Shown in pieces: positions 36,668-44,541 of a stretch of 47,384 bases of DNA. Below the pieces are notes generated by a model. It searched no databases. It worked only from the letters and a program-made list of their open reading frames with translations, and had not been told where the DNA came from. The stretch's first letter is position 1; every line of letters begins with the position of its first letter. The translations under genes were made by a program, and so were the position numbers. This DNA is from an uncultured Enterocloster sp. (GTDB taxonomy: Bacteria > Bacillota > Clostridia > Lachnospirales > Lachnospiraceae): positions 1-47,384 of the forward strand of contig CALWRY010000011.1 of the NCBI GenBank assembly GCA_944384065.1. Reading direction: 5' to 3'.

Positions 36668-36706
36668 CTGTTATCTGTAATGGGATGAACAGGGGGTCTC
36701 TTTTTT
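36659..36706 (+). terminator. Regulated terminator of the riboswitch
   Basis: GAGAC (36659-36663) and CCTGTT (36667-36672) pair with AACAGG (36688-36693) and GTCTC (36696-36700), then six T. The left arm uses the 3' strand of aptamer P1, so the two structures exclude each other: P1 formation with Mn2+ would prevent termination and turn the gene on. Confidence 0.8.
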
Positions 36707-36884
36707 ATTTCCGCAGGCAATGGGCCAAGCGGACATGCCTGCATGTCCATTTGGCGGCTGCGCGAGACGCCTGTCTTCCTGAAAATGAGACGTATGCGCG
36801 GGGGCGCTGTCCGGGCGGCGTATGCGTTTTTATATAGAGCTGCATAATAGTAATTGTTCAGACTGTTACGCATAATAAAAGATG
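36707..36884 (+). promoter_or_regulatory. Long leader between riboswitch and ATPase gene
   Basis: This stretch has no gene. It contains a stable hairpin: GCCAA and GGACATG (36724-36737) with CATGTCC and TTGGC (36742-36755). CGTATGCG occurs twice (near 36792 and 36822). A TATATAGAGCTGCATAATAG stretch near 36834-36851 might be a second weak promoter. Confidence 0.4.
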
Positions 36885-36899
36885 AAGGAGGATCTATGA

Positions 36900-39548
36900 G
36901 TGAAAGAGTATCTGTCAAGCATTGAGGAGGTCTTAAAGGCCCAAAATGCAACGCCTGAGGGGCTTACAAGCGCCGAGGCGGCAAAGCGCCTGGAGCAGTT
37001 CGGCCACAATAAGCTGAAGGAGGGGAAGAAGGATTCCCTCTTAAAGCGTTTCCTGGACGAGCTGGCGGATCCCATGATCATCATCCTGATTGTGGCCGCT
37101 GTTATCTCCGGCATTACCGCCTACTATGAGGGCGAGTCCTTTACGGATGTGATTATCATTATGGCCGTGGTTATTATCAACGCGGTTCTGGGCGTGGTCC
37201 AGGAGAGCAAGGCCGAGGCCGCCATCGCCGCCCTGCAGGAGATAGCCGCCGCCACCAGCAAGGTTGTGCGTGACGGGAAGATCGTGACCTTAAAGAGCGA
37301 GGAGATTGTGCCCGGCGATATCGTAGTCCTGGAGGCCGGGGATTCCGTGCCGGCAGACGGCCGCATCATTGAGAGCGCCAGCATGAAGATCGAGGAGGCA
37401 GCTCTCACCGGTGAGTCTGTGCCGGTCAATAAGATCATAAACGTTCTGAACCTGGGCGGGGAGAAGGATGTGCCCCTGGGCGACCGCAAGAATATGATGT
37501 ACATGGGCTCCACTGTGGTGTACGGAAGAGGAAAGGCGGTTATCACCGGAACCGGAATGAATACAGAGATGGGAAAGATTGCCGACGCCCTTTCCAATGC
37601 CCAGAGCGAGGAGACCCCTCTGCAGATGAAGCTCAATCAGCTGAGCAAGATCCTGACGGTGCTGGTTATCGGCATCTGCGCGGTTATCTTTGCCGTGGGC
37701 CTGTTCCGGGCTCAGTTAAGCCCGGAGGGGATCACAGGGGATACCCTGCTTGATACCTTTATGGTGGCTGTGTCCCTGGCTGTGGCGGCTATCCCCGAAG
37801 GCCTGGCGGCGGTGGTGACTATTGTGCTCTCCATCGGCGTAACCAATATGTCGAGGAGAAATGCCATCATCCGCAAGCTGACAGCGGTGGAGACCCTGGG
37901 ATGTACCCAGATTATCTGCTCGGATAAGACGGGAACCCTGACCCAGAACAAGATGACCGTGGTGGAGCACAAGGCAGAGGACGAGAAGCTCCTGGAAATC
38001 GCCATGGCGCTGTGCTCTGACGCGGAGCTTGACCGGGACACCAACGAGGCGGTGGGAGAGCCCACGGAGTGCGCCCTGGTGAACGACGCCAACAAGAACG
38101 GTCTTCCCAAGACCCAGTTAAAGAAGGATTATCCCCGTGTGGGGGAGGCGCCCTTTGACTCCATGCGCAAGATGATGTCTACGGTGCATCAGACCCAGGA
38201 CGGCAGCGTGATCCAGTTTACCAAGGGAGCGCCGGACGAGGTGTTAAAGCGCTGCACCCGCGCCTATATCGGCGGCCAGGAGGTGCCCATGACCGAGGAG
38301 ATCCGCCGGGACATCTTAAATGGCAATAAGGCCATGGCGGACAAGGCCCTGCGCGTGCTCTGCGGCTCCATGAGAAAGTGGGAGGCTGTGCCGGCGGACT
38401 GCTCACCGGAGAACTTAGAGCAGGATCTGACCTACCTGGGGCTTTCGGGAATGATTGACCCGGTGCGCCCGGAGGTAAAGGCGGCTATCGTGGAGTGCCG
38501 TCAGGCGGGAATCCGCCCCATCATGATCACTGGCGACCACAAGGACACGGCGGTGGCCATCGCCATGGAGCTGGGGATTATCAAGGATGCCAGCCAGGCT
38601 ATCACCGGCGCCCAGCTCAATGAGATGAGCGATGAGGAATTCAATAAGAACATTGAGAACTACTCCGTGTACGCCCGCGTGCAGCCGGAGCACAAGGTGC
38701 GGATCGTGAACGGCTGGAAGGCCAAGGGAATGATCACGGCCATGACGGGAGACGGCGTGAACGACGCGCCCTCCATCAAGAGCGCGGACATTGGCGTGGG
38801 AATGGGAATTACGGGAACGGACGTGACAAAGAACGTGGCGGACATGGTGCTGGCGGACGACAATTTTGCCACCATCGTGTCAGCGGTGGAAGAGGGACGG
38901 CGGATCTACGCCAATATCCGCAAGGCCATCCAGTTCCTCTTAGCGTCCAACCTGGCGGAGGTGCTTTCCATCTTCTTTGCCACGCTGATCGGCTTTACCA
39001 TCCTGCAGCCGGTGCATTTGCTGTGGATCAACCTGATCACAGACTGCTTCCCGGCCCTGGCTCTTGGAATGGAAAAGAGCGAGGCGGATATTATGAAGCG
39101 CAAGCCCCGCGACCCGAAGGAGGGAATTTTCGCCGGAGGAATGGGCTTTGACGTGTTCTTCCAGGGCTTTATCGTGACGGTTCTGGTGATGACGTCCTAT
39201 TTAATCGGCCACTACTATGAGAGCGGTGTGCTGGAGTTTGTGGACAGCGCGGACGGAACCACCATGGCCTTCCTGACGCTCTCCATGGTGGAGATCTTCC
39301 ACTCCTTAAATATGAGGAGCCGGAGAGGATCCATCTTTAAGATGGAGACGCATAACAAGTTCCTGTACGGGGCGATGATCGTGTCCCTGGTGCTGACCAC
39401 GGCGGTGATCGAGGTGCCCTTCCTGGCGGCGGCCTTTGAGTTTACGCCTATCGATCTGCCGGAGTACGCCATTGCATTGGGCCTGGCTGTGCTTATTATT
39501 CCGATTATGGAGGTTGTGAAGGCGGTTCAGAGGAGTATGGGGAAATAA
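36900..39548 (+). CDS. P2A-type cation-transporting ATPase (Ca2+/Mn2+)
   Basis: An 882-residue membrane pump. It has the N-terminal cation-ATPase domain, actuator TGES motif (ALTGESVPV), M4 PEGL (AAIPEGLAAVV), phosphorylation site DKTGTLT (D342), the KGAPDEVL nucleotide-binding motif, MTGDGVNDAPS hinge, M5 ASNLAEV and M6 LWINLITDCFPALALG. M4, M5 and M6 residues match the single-site P2A (PMR1/SPCA-like) group that moves Ca2+ or Mn2+. The start is GTG 36900, 7 nt after AAGGAGGA; a nearby ATG at 36896 gives only a 9-codon frame. The manganese riboswitch upstream points to Mn2+ export as its main job. Confidence 0.95.
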   Translation: MKEYLSSIEEVLKAQNATPEGLTSAEAAKRLEQFGHNKLKEGKKDSLLKRFLDELADPMIIILIVAAVISGITAYYEGESFTDVIIIMAVVIINAVLGVVQESKAEAAIAALQEIAAATSKVVRDGKIVTLKSEEIVPGDIVVLEAGDSVPADGRIIESASMKIEEAALTGESVPVNKIINVLNLGGEKDVPLGDRKNMMYMGSTVVYGRGKAVITGTGMNTEMGKIADALSNAQSEETPLQMKLNQLSKILTVLVIGICAVIFAVGLFRAQLSPEGITGDTLLDTFMVAVSLAVAAIPEGLAAVVTIVLSIGVTNMSRRNAIIRKLTAVETLGCTQIICSDKTGTLTQNKMTVVEHKAEDEKLLEIAMALCSDAELDRDTNEAVGEPTECALVNDANKNGLPKTQLKKDYPRVGEAPFDSMRKMMSTVHQTQDGSVIQFTKGAPDEVLKRCTRAYIGGQEVPMTEEIRRDILNGNKAMADKALRVLCGSMRKWEAVPADCSPENLEQDLTYLGLSGMIDPVRPEVKAAIVECRQAGIRPIMITGDHKDTAVAIAMELGIIKDASQAITGAQLNEMSDEEFNKNIENYSVYARVQPEHKVRIVNGWKAKGMITAMTGDGVNDAPSIKSADIGVGMGITGTDVTKNVADMVLADDNFATIVSAVEEGRRIYANIRKAIQFLLASNLAEVLSIFFATLIGFTILQPVHLLWINLITDCFPALALGMEKSEADIMKRKPRDPKEGIFAGGMGFDVFFQGFIVTVLVMTSYLIGHYYESGVLEFVDSADGTTMAFLTLSMVEIFHSLNMRSRRGSIFKMETHNKFLYGAMIVSLVLTTAVIEVPFLAAAFEFTPIDLPEYAIALGLAVLIIPIMEVVKAVQRSMGK

Positions 39549-39555
39549 CGAGAAT

Positions 39556-39596
39556 TGTAAAATATATGTAAAATTTACGTAAAATCACATGTAAAA
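39556..39596 (-). promoter_or_regulatory. Four TTTTACA-type repeats in reverse orientation
   Basis: On the minus strand four heptamers TTTTACA, TTTTACG, TTTTACA, TTTTACA follow each other at steps of 12, 11 and 11 bp; on the plus strand they read TGTAAAA, starting at 39556, 39567, 39578 (CGTAAAA) and 39590. It is the same motif and phasing as the Pho box at 14974, inverted. It sits 24 nt upstream of the -35 of the 39781 gene's promoter. Confidence 0.6.
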
Positions 39597-39619
39597 TAGG
39601 ATAAAATGCACAAAAACAA

Positions 39620-39648
39620 TTGACGGTATCTTTTGGATGTGGTATACT
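39620..39648 (+). promoter_or_regulatory. Promoter of the hydrolase-membrane fusion gene
   Basis: TTGACG (39620-39625), 17-nt spacer, TATACT (39643-39648). Transcription would start near 39655. Confidence 0.78.
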
Positions 39649-39684
39649 TGGCTGCATAGCAAAGCGGCGGCCAGGAGAGAAAGA

Positions 39685-39732
39685 GAGGCATTTTGACGAA
39701 GCATACTTGCAGGGTCAGATGCCTCTTTTTTT
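39685..39732 (+). terminator. Attenuator-like terminator in the leader of the 39781 gene
   Basis: GAGGCAT (39685-39691) and TGAC (39694-39697) pair with GTCA (39714-39717) and ATGCCTC (39719-39725), followed by seven T. It lies between the promoter and the gene, so it would end a leader of about 75 nt unless bypassed. It may also stop read-through from the ATPase gene. Confidence 0.8.
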
Positions 39733-39780
39733 GTGAAAAAAATATCATTATGGCAGCTGCGGGAAAGGAGAATGCATTTT

Positions 39781-41652
39781 ATGAGCAGAGAGGGAAAAAA
39801 GGGGTTAAGTGCAAAATTCTTTTTGTGTGTAGCGCTGGCGCTCTGTCTTGTCAGCATGATTGGCGCATCGCTGATTCAGACATTGAATCACAAAATAAGA
39901 ATTAAGCAGATGACCTGGGAGACCCCTGCGGGGCACCAGATCAGCGCGGATCTGTGGATACCGCAGAACGCCACGGCCCAGTCGCCGGCCCCGGCCGTGA
40001 TTACCATTGAGGGTTGGTACAACAACAAGGAGATGCAGGATCTGTATACGCTGGAGCTGGCAAGGCGGGGATATGTGGTATTGACCATGGATCTGCACGG
40101 ACATGGAAATTCTGAGAGCCTGCCGCAGGATCAGCTGTATGAGGGCGCTGTGGGAGTGGACGGCGCGCTGCAGCTGGTGGCCAGCCTGCCCTATGTGGAT
40201 GTGGACCGCATCGGCGTTACCGGGCATTCAAGCGGTGGAACGGCGGCCAACATGGCGCTCCCGATGGATAATGAGAGGGAGAAGCCTCTTATCGCCGCCA
40301 TGCTCCAGCAGGCTGCAGACTGGCAGGATGACACCGGAGGAGACCACAGCGGCGAGTACGGAAGCAGAAGCGTGGGTATTATCGCCAGTGAATACGACGA
40401 CTTTTATTTTGGAACCTATGCGGAAGATGGGAGTATGATTACAACTCCCAGGGAATTTATGCAGACAGACGGAGCAAAGCGCTTCCTCAATTTTAATGAG
40501 GATGCGTCCACCTTTGAGGGAGAGGCCCAGGCCAATACCTTCTATGAGAGGACGATTGACGGAAAGGATGCAAAGCGTATTATTTACCGGCCTACCTGTA
40601 TTCATCCGGCGGTGACATTCTCCTCTGAATGTGTGGGCTATGCCATTGAATTCTTTGAGACTGTCTTTGGAGCGCCGAATCCCCTTCCGGCTTCGAATCA
40701 GATTTGGCAGTGGAAGACTGCGTTTAATGCCCTGGGCCTTGTGGGATTCTTTGTGTTCCTTGTGAGCTTCCCGCTGTGCATGCTGAACACCCAGTATTTT
40801 GGAAGCCTCAAAGCGGGTAAGGCGGTGACGGCGGCTCCGGTGAAGGACGGAGCAGGCGCAGGCTGGTTCTTCGGCACAATGGCAGCCTCCATGCTGTTCT
40901 CCGGTGTGAGCTACGTATATGTAATGCGGCATGTATATTCAAAAACCACGGAGATATTCCCCCAGACAGGGCCTTTAAGCATTGGCGTCTGGTCGCTGGC
41001 CTGCGGTATATTTTCCATTCTGCTGATGACCGCTTACTATCAGCTGTACGGCAGGAAAAATGGATTTTCCTTAAAGGATACAGGGGCGGCGGTTTCTCTC
41101 GGACAGATATGGAAAACCCTGGTGCTGTCAGTGCTGGTGGTGTACTGTGCGTTCGGACTGGTATTTTTCGCAAATTACTTCTTCCAGACCGACTTCCGCC
41201 TCTGGGTGCTGGGAGTGAAGGTATTTAACGCGGATAAGGTTTTGATTGCCCTGCGGTATCTTCCCTTCTTCCTGGTATTTTATGTGGTAAATTCCATTTC
41301 CATCAACTGCTTTAATTACAACAAAATTGGCGGCGAGATTGGAAATGCGGTCCTTTTGGGCGTGTCCAACTGCTTTGCCTGCATCGTCCTTGTGGCAGCT
41401 CAGTACATTGGCTTTTACAGCACGGGAGAACCCTTCTGGGGGCTGGCAGAGGGAGAGAGAATCCTGGCGATCTGGCTGTTCCCGGTTATTTTCTTCCTGT
41501 TTATAACCGCGATTATGTCCAGGATTATTTATAAGAAGACCCGCAATCCCTATCTGGCTGGGTTTATCAATGCGATGGTGATTGTGATGATCAGCTGTTC
41601 AAATACATTTACCTCGCTGAGTGCGGGAACCTTGATTGCCACGACGTTCTGA
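39781..41652 (+). CDS. Alpha/beta-hydrolase fused to a multi-span membrane domain
   Basis: A 623-residue protein. An N-terminal membrane anchor (about 12-34) is followed by an outside alpha/beta-hydrolase domain: PAVITIEGWY, VVLTMDLHGHGNS, and the nucleophile elbow GHSSGG with S150. SEYDDFYFG and YRPTCIHPAVTF could supply the acid and His. From about 320 to the end lie some eight or nine membrane segments with short loops. ATG 39781 has AAAGGAG 10 nt ahead; GTG 39733 and ATG 39772 are in frame but worse. The joining of a hydrolase to a polytopic domain suggests action on a lipid, surface polymer or transported ester. I know no defined substrate. Confidence 0.78.
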   Translation: MSREGKKGLSAKFFLCVALALCLVSMIGASLIQTLNHKIRIKQMTWETPAGHQISADLWIPQNATAQSPAPAVITIEGWYNNKEMQDLYTLELARRGYVVLTMDLHGHGNSESLPQDQLYEGAVGVDGALQLVASLPYVDVDRIGVTGHSSGGTAANMALPMDNEREKPLIAAMLQQAADWQDDTGGDHSGEYGSRSVGIIASEYDDFYFGTYAEDGSMITTPREFMQTDGAKRFLNFNEDASTFEGEAQANTFYERTIDGKDAKRIIYRPTCIHPAVTFSSECVGYAIEFFETVFGAPNPLPASNQIWQWKTAFNALGLVGFFVFLVSFPLCMLNTQYFGSLKAGKAVTAAPVKDGAGAGWFFGTMAASMLFSGVSYVYVMRHVYSKTTEIFPQTGPLSIGVWSLACGIFSILLMTAYYQLYGRKNGFSLKDTGAAVSLGQIWKTLVLSVLVVYCAFGLVFFANYFFQTDFRLWVLGVKVFNADKVLIALRYLPFFLVFYVVNSISINCFNYNKIGGEIGNAVLLGVSNCFACIVLVAAQYIGFYSTGEPFWGLAEGERILAIWLFPVIFFLFITAIMSRIIYKKTRNPYLAGFINAMVIVMISCSNTFTSLSAGTLIATTF

Positions 41653-41697
41653 CGGCGGCAGAGAACGGGGAATACTGGAAAACAGATAGCTTGAGGC

Positions 41698-41737
41698 AGG
41701 GGCCGGAGTGGCTTGTATGAGTCGCTTCGGCCCTTAT
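41698..41737 (+). terminator. Terminator after the hydrolase gene
   Basis: A 16-bp stem with four G-T pairs (41698-41713 with 41720-41735) and a 6-nt loop, ending in CCCTTATT. The T-run is weak. Confidence 0.6.
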
Positions 41738-41747
41738 TGGCGGCGAG

Positions 41748-42125
41748 GTGGATTTGCGCATCAATATTTATCGGGGGCAGATTGCCGCCGCCGCTGATCG
41801 TGACAACGCCTATATAGCACTGAGTAGTGCCAGCACAGTGCCGGATAGTATCGATAAAGTGCCGGATAGTGCCAGCGCAGTGCCGGATAGTATCAATAAA
41901 GTGCCGGATAGTGCCAGTACAGTGCCGGATAATGAGCAGGAACGCCAGATTTATCAACATGTATTGGAGCATGGCTTCATTACAACTGTCAGGGCCGCAG
42001 AGCTTTTAAAAGTAAAGCAGCGCAGAGCAAGGGCTGTTTTGCAGGATATGGTTGAAGGTAATTACCTAAGAAAAGAAGGTGCGGCAAGAAGTACAATTTA
42101 TGTAAACAATATGGAAGGAAGGTAA
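41748..42125 (+). pseudogene. C-terminal winged-helix remnant with a VPDS repeat
   Basis: A 125-codon frame. Residues 1-30 are unremarkable, 31-61 are a repeated VPDS...VPDS... region, and the rest is a winged-helix domain (QIYQHVLEHGFITTVRAAELL, RARAVLQDMVEGNYLRKEG, STIYV). This looks like the tail of an AAA_4/AlbA-type ATP-binding regulator whose main domain is gone, since such proteins end in low-complexity repeats and a helix-turn-helix. The frame has no good ribosome site and is AT-richer than its neighbours. A free-standing small DNA-binding protein is the other option. Confidence 0.55.
41838..41942 (+). repeat. Five 21-bp tandem repeats
   Basis: The core GTGCCGGATA occurs at 41838, 41859, 41880, 41901 and 41922, exactly 21 bp apart. 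Units alternate between two tails (one like TATCGATAAA, the other like TGCCAGCGCA), giving a 42-bp higher-order unit. The repeat is in frame and codes for VPDS-x3 units. Confidence 0.9.
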
Positions 42126-42220
42126 TACTGTGTGGATGAAAAAGTAATATAGGAGCTGCAGAGCTGATTTTTGGCTTTTGGAGTTTTTATAAAGATTAAA
42201 TATGATTTTGCCGGATTTTG

Positions 42221-42229
42221 TGATATACT
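42221..42229 (+). promoter_or_regulatory. Extended -10 promoter upstream of the Cmk-like gene
   Basis: TG-A-TATACT (42221-42229) without a good -35. The remaining leader to 42324 contains a GCCTGCAGGC palindrome and otherwise nothing I can support. Confidence 0.45.
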
Positions 42230-42324
42230 GGGGATATCGTCACAGGTGCGGAAAATGCTGTGCCTGCAGGCGGACGCGCCTTGTGCGGCGGATGCGTTTG
42301 GATGAAAGAAAGGGGCGGTATCTT

Positions 42325-42930
42325 ATGGAGAAAGTAATCACAATCAGCCGGGAGTTTGGCAGCGGAGGAAGGGAGCTTGGAGTGAAGCTGGCGGGAGCTC
42401 TGGGGATTCCGTTTTATGATAAGGAGCTCATTTCCATGGCGGCGGATGATATCAACATTGCGGAGGAGGCCTTCCGCTATTATGATGAGCATATCGAAGT
42501 CAGGGACCCGCTGGACCGCCAGTTTTATCACGCGTTTTCAGAGATTTATCAGGTTCCCATGTCAGACCAGATTTTTGTGGCCCAGTCCAATGTGATTCGG
42601 CGTCTGGCCTCCCACGGTCCCTGCGTGATTGTGGGGCGGTGTGCGGATATGGTTCTGGCGGACAGCGTAAACCTTTTCATTTACTCTAAGATGAAGGACA
42701 GGGTGAAGCGGATGCTGCGCCTGGAGGGCGGCAGCGACGAGAAGGAGATGGAGCGGCGCATCCGGGAGGTGGACCGCAAGCGCAGGGACTATTATCAGTA
42801 CTACACAGGGAATACCTGGGGGCGGGCCCAGAATTATCATCTCTGCCTGGAGAGCGGGCTCGTGGGCGTGGACGGCTGTCTGCGCGCGGTTATCGCTTAT
42901 CTGGGAGAGCTTGGCGGCGGGGAGGCGTAG
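42325..42930 (+). CDS. Cytidylate-kinase-like family protein
   Basis: A 201-residue P-loop kinase-like protein (PF13189 type). The start MEKVITISREFGSGGRELG holds the nucleotide-binding loop SREFGSGG (8-15). PFYDKELI and VIVGRCADMVL are typical of the group, as is the RIREVDRKRRDYYQYYTG lid. It is distinct from true CMP kinase, and its substrate is unknown. ATG 42325 was chosen because AAAGGGGCGG precedes it; the frame extends further upstream without another site. Confidence 0.88.
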   Translation: MEKVITISREFGSGGRELGVKLAGALGIPFYDKELISMAADDINIAEEAFRYYDEHIEVRDPLDRQFYHAFSEIYQVPMSDQIFVAQSNVIRRLASHGPCVIVGRCADMVLADSVNLFIYSKMKDRVKRMLRLEGGSDEKEMERRIREVDRKRRDYYQYYTGNTWGRAQNYHLCLESGLVGVDGCLRAVIAYLGELGGGEA

Positions 42931-43004
42931 TGTACGGGCCTTTTTGGAGGCATCTGCCGGCTGGTCTTGCGCGATATGGACTTTTTTGGAACGCGGAATG
43001 CGGC

Positions 43005-43034
43005 GTATATTTTAAATCCATCGGCTCATACTAA
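43005..43034 (+). promoter_or_regulatory. Sigma-E-like sporulation promoter
   Basis: GTATATTT (43005-43012), 14-nt spacer, CATACTAA (43027-43034). The Bacillus sigma-E consensus is GHATANNT-N14-CATACAHT; the -35 matches fully and the -10 at six of eight. It lies 41 nt before a YtvI-like gene, a known mother-cell type. Confidence 0.6.
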
Positions 43035-43075
43035 GAGGGTACAAAGGAAGTACGAATCAAAAAACAGGTGAGTCC

Positions 43076-44137
43076 ATGGAAAAGCCGGGTAAAAAACTGA
43101 AGAGACTTCTTATTATATTGGGAACCACGGGAGCGGTGTATGCGGGATTCAAATACCTGCTGCCCCTCGTGGCTCCTTTTTTTGCGGGTTATGTGCTGGC
43201 TCTTTTTCTGCGGCCCTCCGCCCGCTTTCTGTCCTATCGGCTGCGCTTTCGAGCAAGGGGGATAGTGCTGCGGGTGCCCATCGGCGTGGTGGGAGGGGCC
43301 GAGCTTTTGGGACTGGCCCTGCTTTTAGGCGGCGTGCTTTACCGGACAGTGCCGGTGCTTTTTGAGGAAATAAAGCGTTTTATGAGACATTTCCCTCTGT
43401 GGGTGGAGGAGCTTGACCGATGGCTCACGGGCGGCTGCTTCCGGCTGGAGGGAGCATTGGGGCTTCCGGAAGGGTGCGTGGCGGACGCGGCGGGGGAGAT
43501 GCTGCTGCGCCTGGCCGACACGGGCAAGTCTGCGGCTATGCCATTTCTCATGACAAATTCTCTCACGGCTGCCGGATGGCTGGCAAAGGCTGCGGTGGTG
43601 AGCCTGGTCACGTTTCTGGCCGCGGTTCTGAGCCTGCAGGAGATGGAGGATTTGCGGGACCGCAGGGACCAGTCCGTGTTCCGAAGGGAGTTTCACCTGA
43701 TTGGCATGCGGCTGGTGCAGACGGGGAAGGCCTGGTTCAAGAGCCAGGGCATGATTCTGCTGGTGGTTGCCGGCCTGTGTGTGGGCGGGATGTTCCTTGT
43801 GGGGAATCCCTATTTTATCATGGCAGGCATCGGCATCGGCGTGCTGGACGCCCTTCCCATATTCGGCACCGGCACGGTGCTGATTCCCTGGGCGCTTTGG
43901 TCCGCTCTTGCGGGGAAATGGAGTCAGGCTGCGATACTCGCGGGGCTTTATGTGGTCTGCTATTTTGTGCGGCAGGTGCTGGAGGCGCGGATGATGGGGG
44001 GAGAGGTAGGGCTTTCTTCCCTGGAAACCCTGGCTGCAGTGTATGTGGGGCTGGAGCTTTTTGGCTTTTGGGGAATGATACTGGGGCCTCTGGGGCTGCT
44101 GCTGATTGAGGATTTGACGGAGGCCTGGGCAGGGTGA
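43076..44137 (+). CDS. YtvI-like AI-2E family membrane protein
   Basis: A 353-residue polytopic protein of the AI-2E transporter/YtvI family, annotated in clostridia as a sporulation integral membrane protein. It opens with a basic start, then GFKYLLPLVAPFFAGYVLALFLRP (the LxPFxxGxxLAxxLxP pattern). It has a central soluble part with repeated Leu/Arg helices and a C-terminal hydrophobic block with GIGVLDALPIFGTGTVLIPWAL and EARMMGGEVGLSSLETLAAVYVG. AGGTGAG precedes the ATG. The sigma-E-like promoter upstream supports a sporulation role. Confidence 0.85.
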   Translation: MEKPGKKLKRLLIILGTTGAVYAGFKYLLPLVAPFFAGYVLALFLRPSARFLSYRLRFRARGIVLRVPIGVVGGAELLGLALLLGGVLYRTVPVLFEEIKRFMRHFPLWVEELDRWLTGGCFRLEGALGLPEGCVADAAGEMLLRLADTGKSAAMPFLMTNSLTAAGWLAKAAVVSLVTFLAAVLSLQEMEDLRDRRDQSVFRREFHLIGMRLVQTGKAWFKSQGMILLVVAGLCVGGMFLVGNPYFIMAGIGIGVLDALPIFGTGTVLIPWALWSALAGKWSQAAILAGLYVVCYFVRQVLEARMMGGEVGLSSLETLAAVYVGLELFGFWGMILGPLGLLLIEDLTEAWAG

Positions 44138-44185
44138 GGATGGCTGCGGGGGAGGACGGGACCAGGAGGGACTGCCTGCACAATT

Positions 44186-44213
44186 GCAGGAAAAGTCTGG
44201 CAGGAAAAGTCTG
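44186..44213 (+). repeat. Perfect 14-bp tandem duplication
   Basis: GCAGGAAAAGTCTG occurs twice in a row (44186-44199 and 44200-44213), just upstream of the proS promoter. The first copy also forms a hairpin with CCTGCA (CCTGCA-CAAT-TGCAGG). Probably a slippage product. Confidence 0.85.
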
Positions 44214-44225
44214 TCCTGGAGGGCA

Positions 44226-44254
44226 TTGACAAACCGGGCGTTTTGACGTACAAT
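44226..44254 (+). promoter_or_regulatory. Promoter of the proS T-box leader
   Basis: TTGACA (44226-44231), 17-nt spacer, TACAAT (44249-44254); transcription would start near 44261. Confidence 0.88.
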
Positions 44255-44260
44255 CGTAAC

Positions 44261-44540
44261 AGTTTAGACGACGGGCACGCCCCAAAGGGCACCCAGTCTT
44301 ACGCCCTGCAGTGCAGACCGCAGGGAGCCTACAGCATATAGGAAACGGCATAGAAGGGGAATAGTAAGTCCAAGGCGCGCTGCAGAGAGAGGGGAGAGGG
44401 TGAAAGCCCCTTGCGCAGGCCGGGAGAGAACCCGCCCCAGAGCTCTGTATGAGGAATACAGCGTATTTCGGCGTTAACGGAAGAGAGTGGATTGGGAGTG
44501 CCGCAGGATGGGGCTTCCGGTCAAGCTGGGTGGTACCGCC
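44261..44540 (+). ncRNA. T-box riboswitch of proS (tRNA-Pro sensing)
   Basis: The T-box GGGTGGTACCGCC lies at 44528-44540, with TGGT to pair the tRNA 3' end (U opposite an A discriminator, as in bacterial tRNA-Pro). Stem I includes AGTAAG (44363) and the distal GGTGAAAGCC (44399-44408). A proline codon, CCC or CCG, follows GAGAGAA at 44431-44434 as the probable specifier. CTGTAT-ATACAG (about 44445-44461) is a further stem. Uncharged tRNA-Pro would stabilise the antiterminator. About 90 nt precede stem I, which is longer than usual, with its own small hairpin CCCTGC/GCAGGG. Confidence 0.88.
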
Positions 44541-44541
44541 G

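Noticed and set aside
36896..36925. ATG 36896 as the start of the cation ATPase
   Set aside because: That frame stops after nine codons; GTG 36900 is in the right frame with a well-placed ribosome site.
41838..41942. CRISPR-like array
   Set aside because: Units are only 21 bp with no separate spacers, they are in frame within a coding region, and no cas genes are near.
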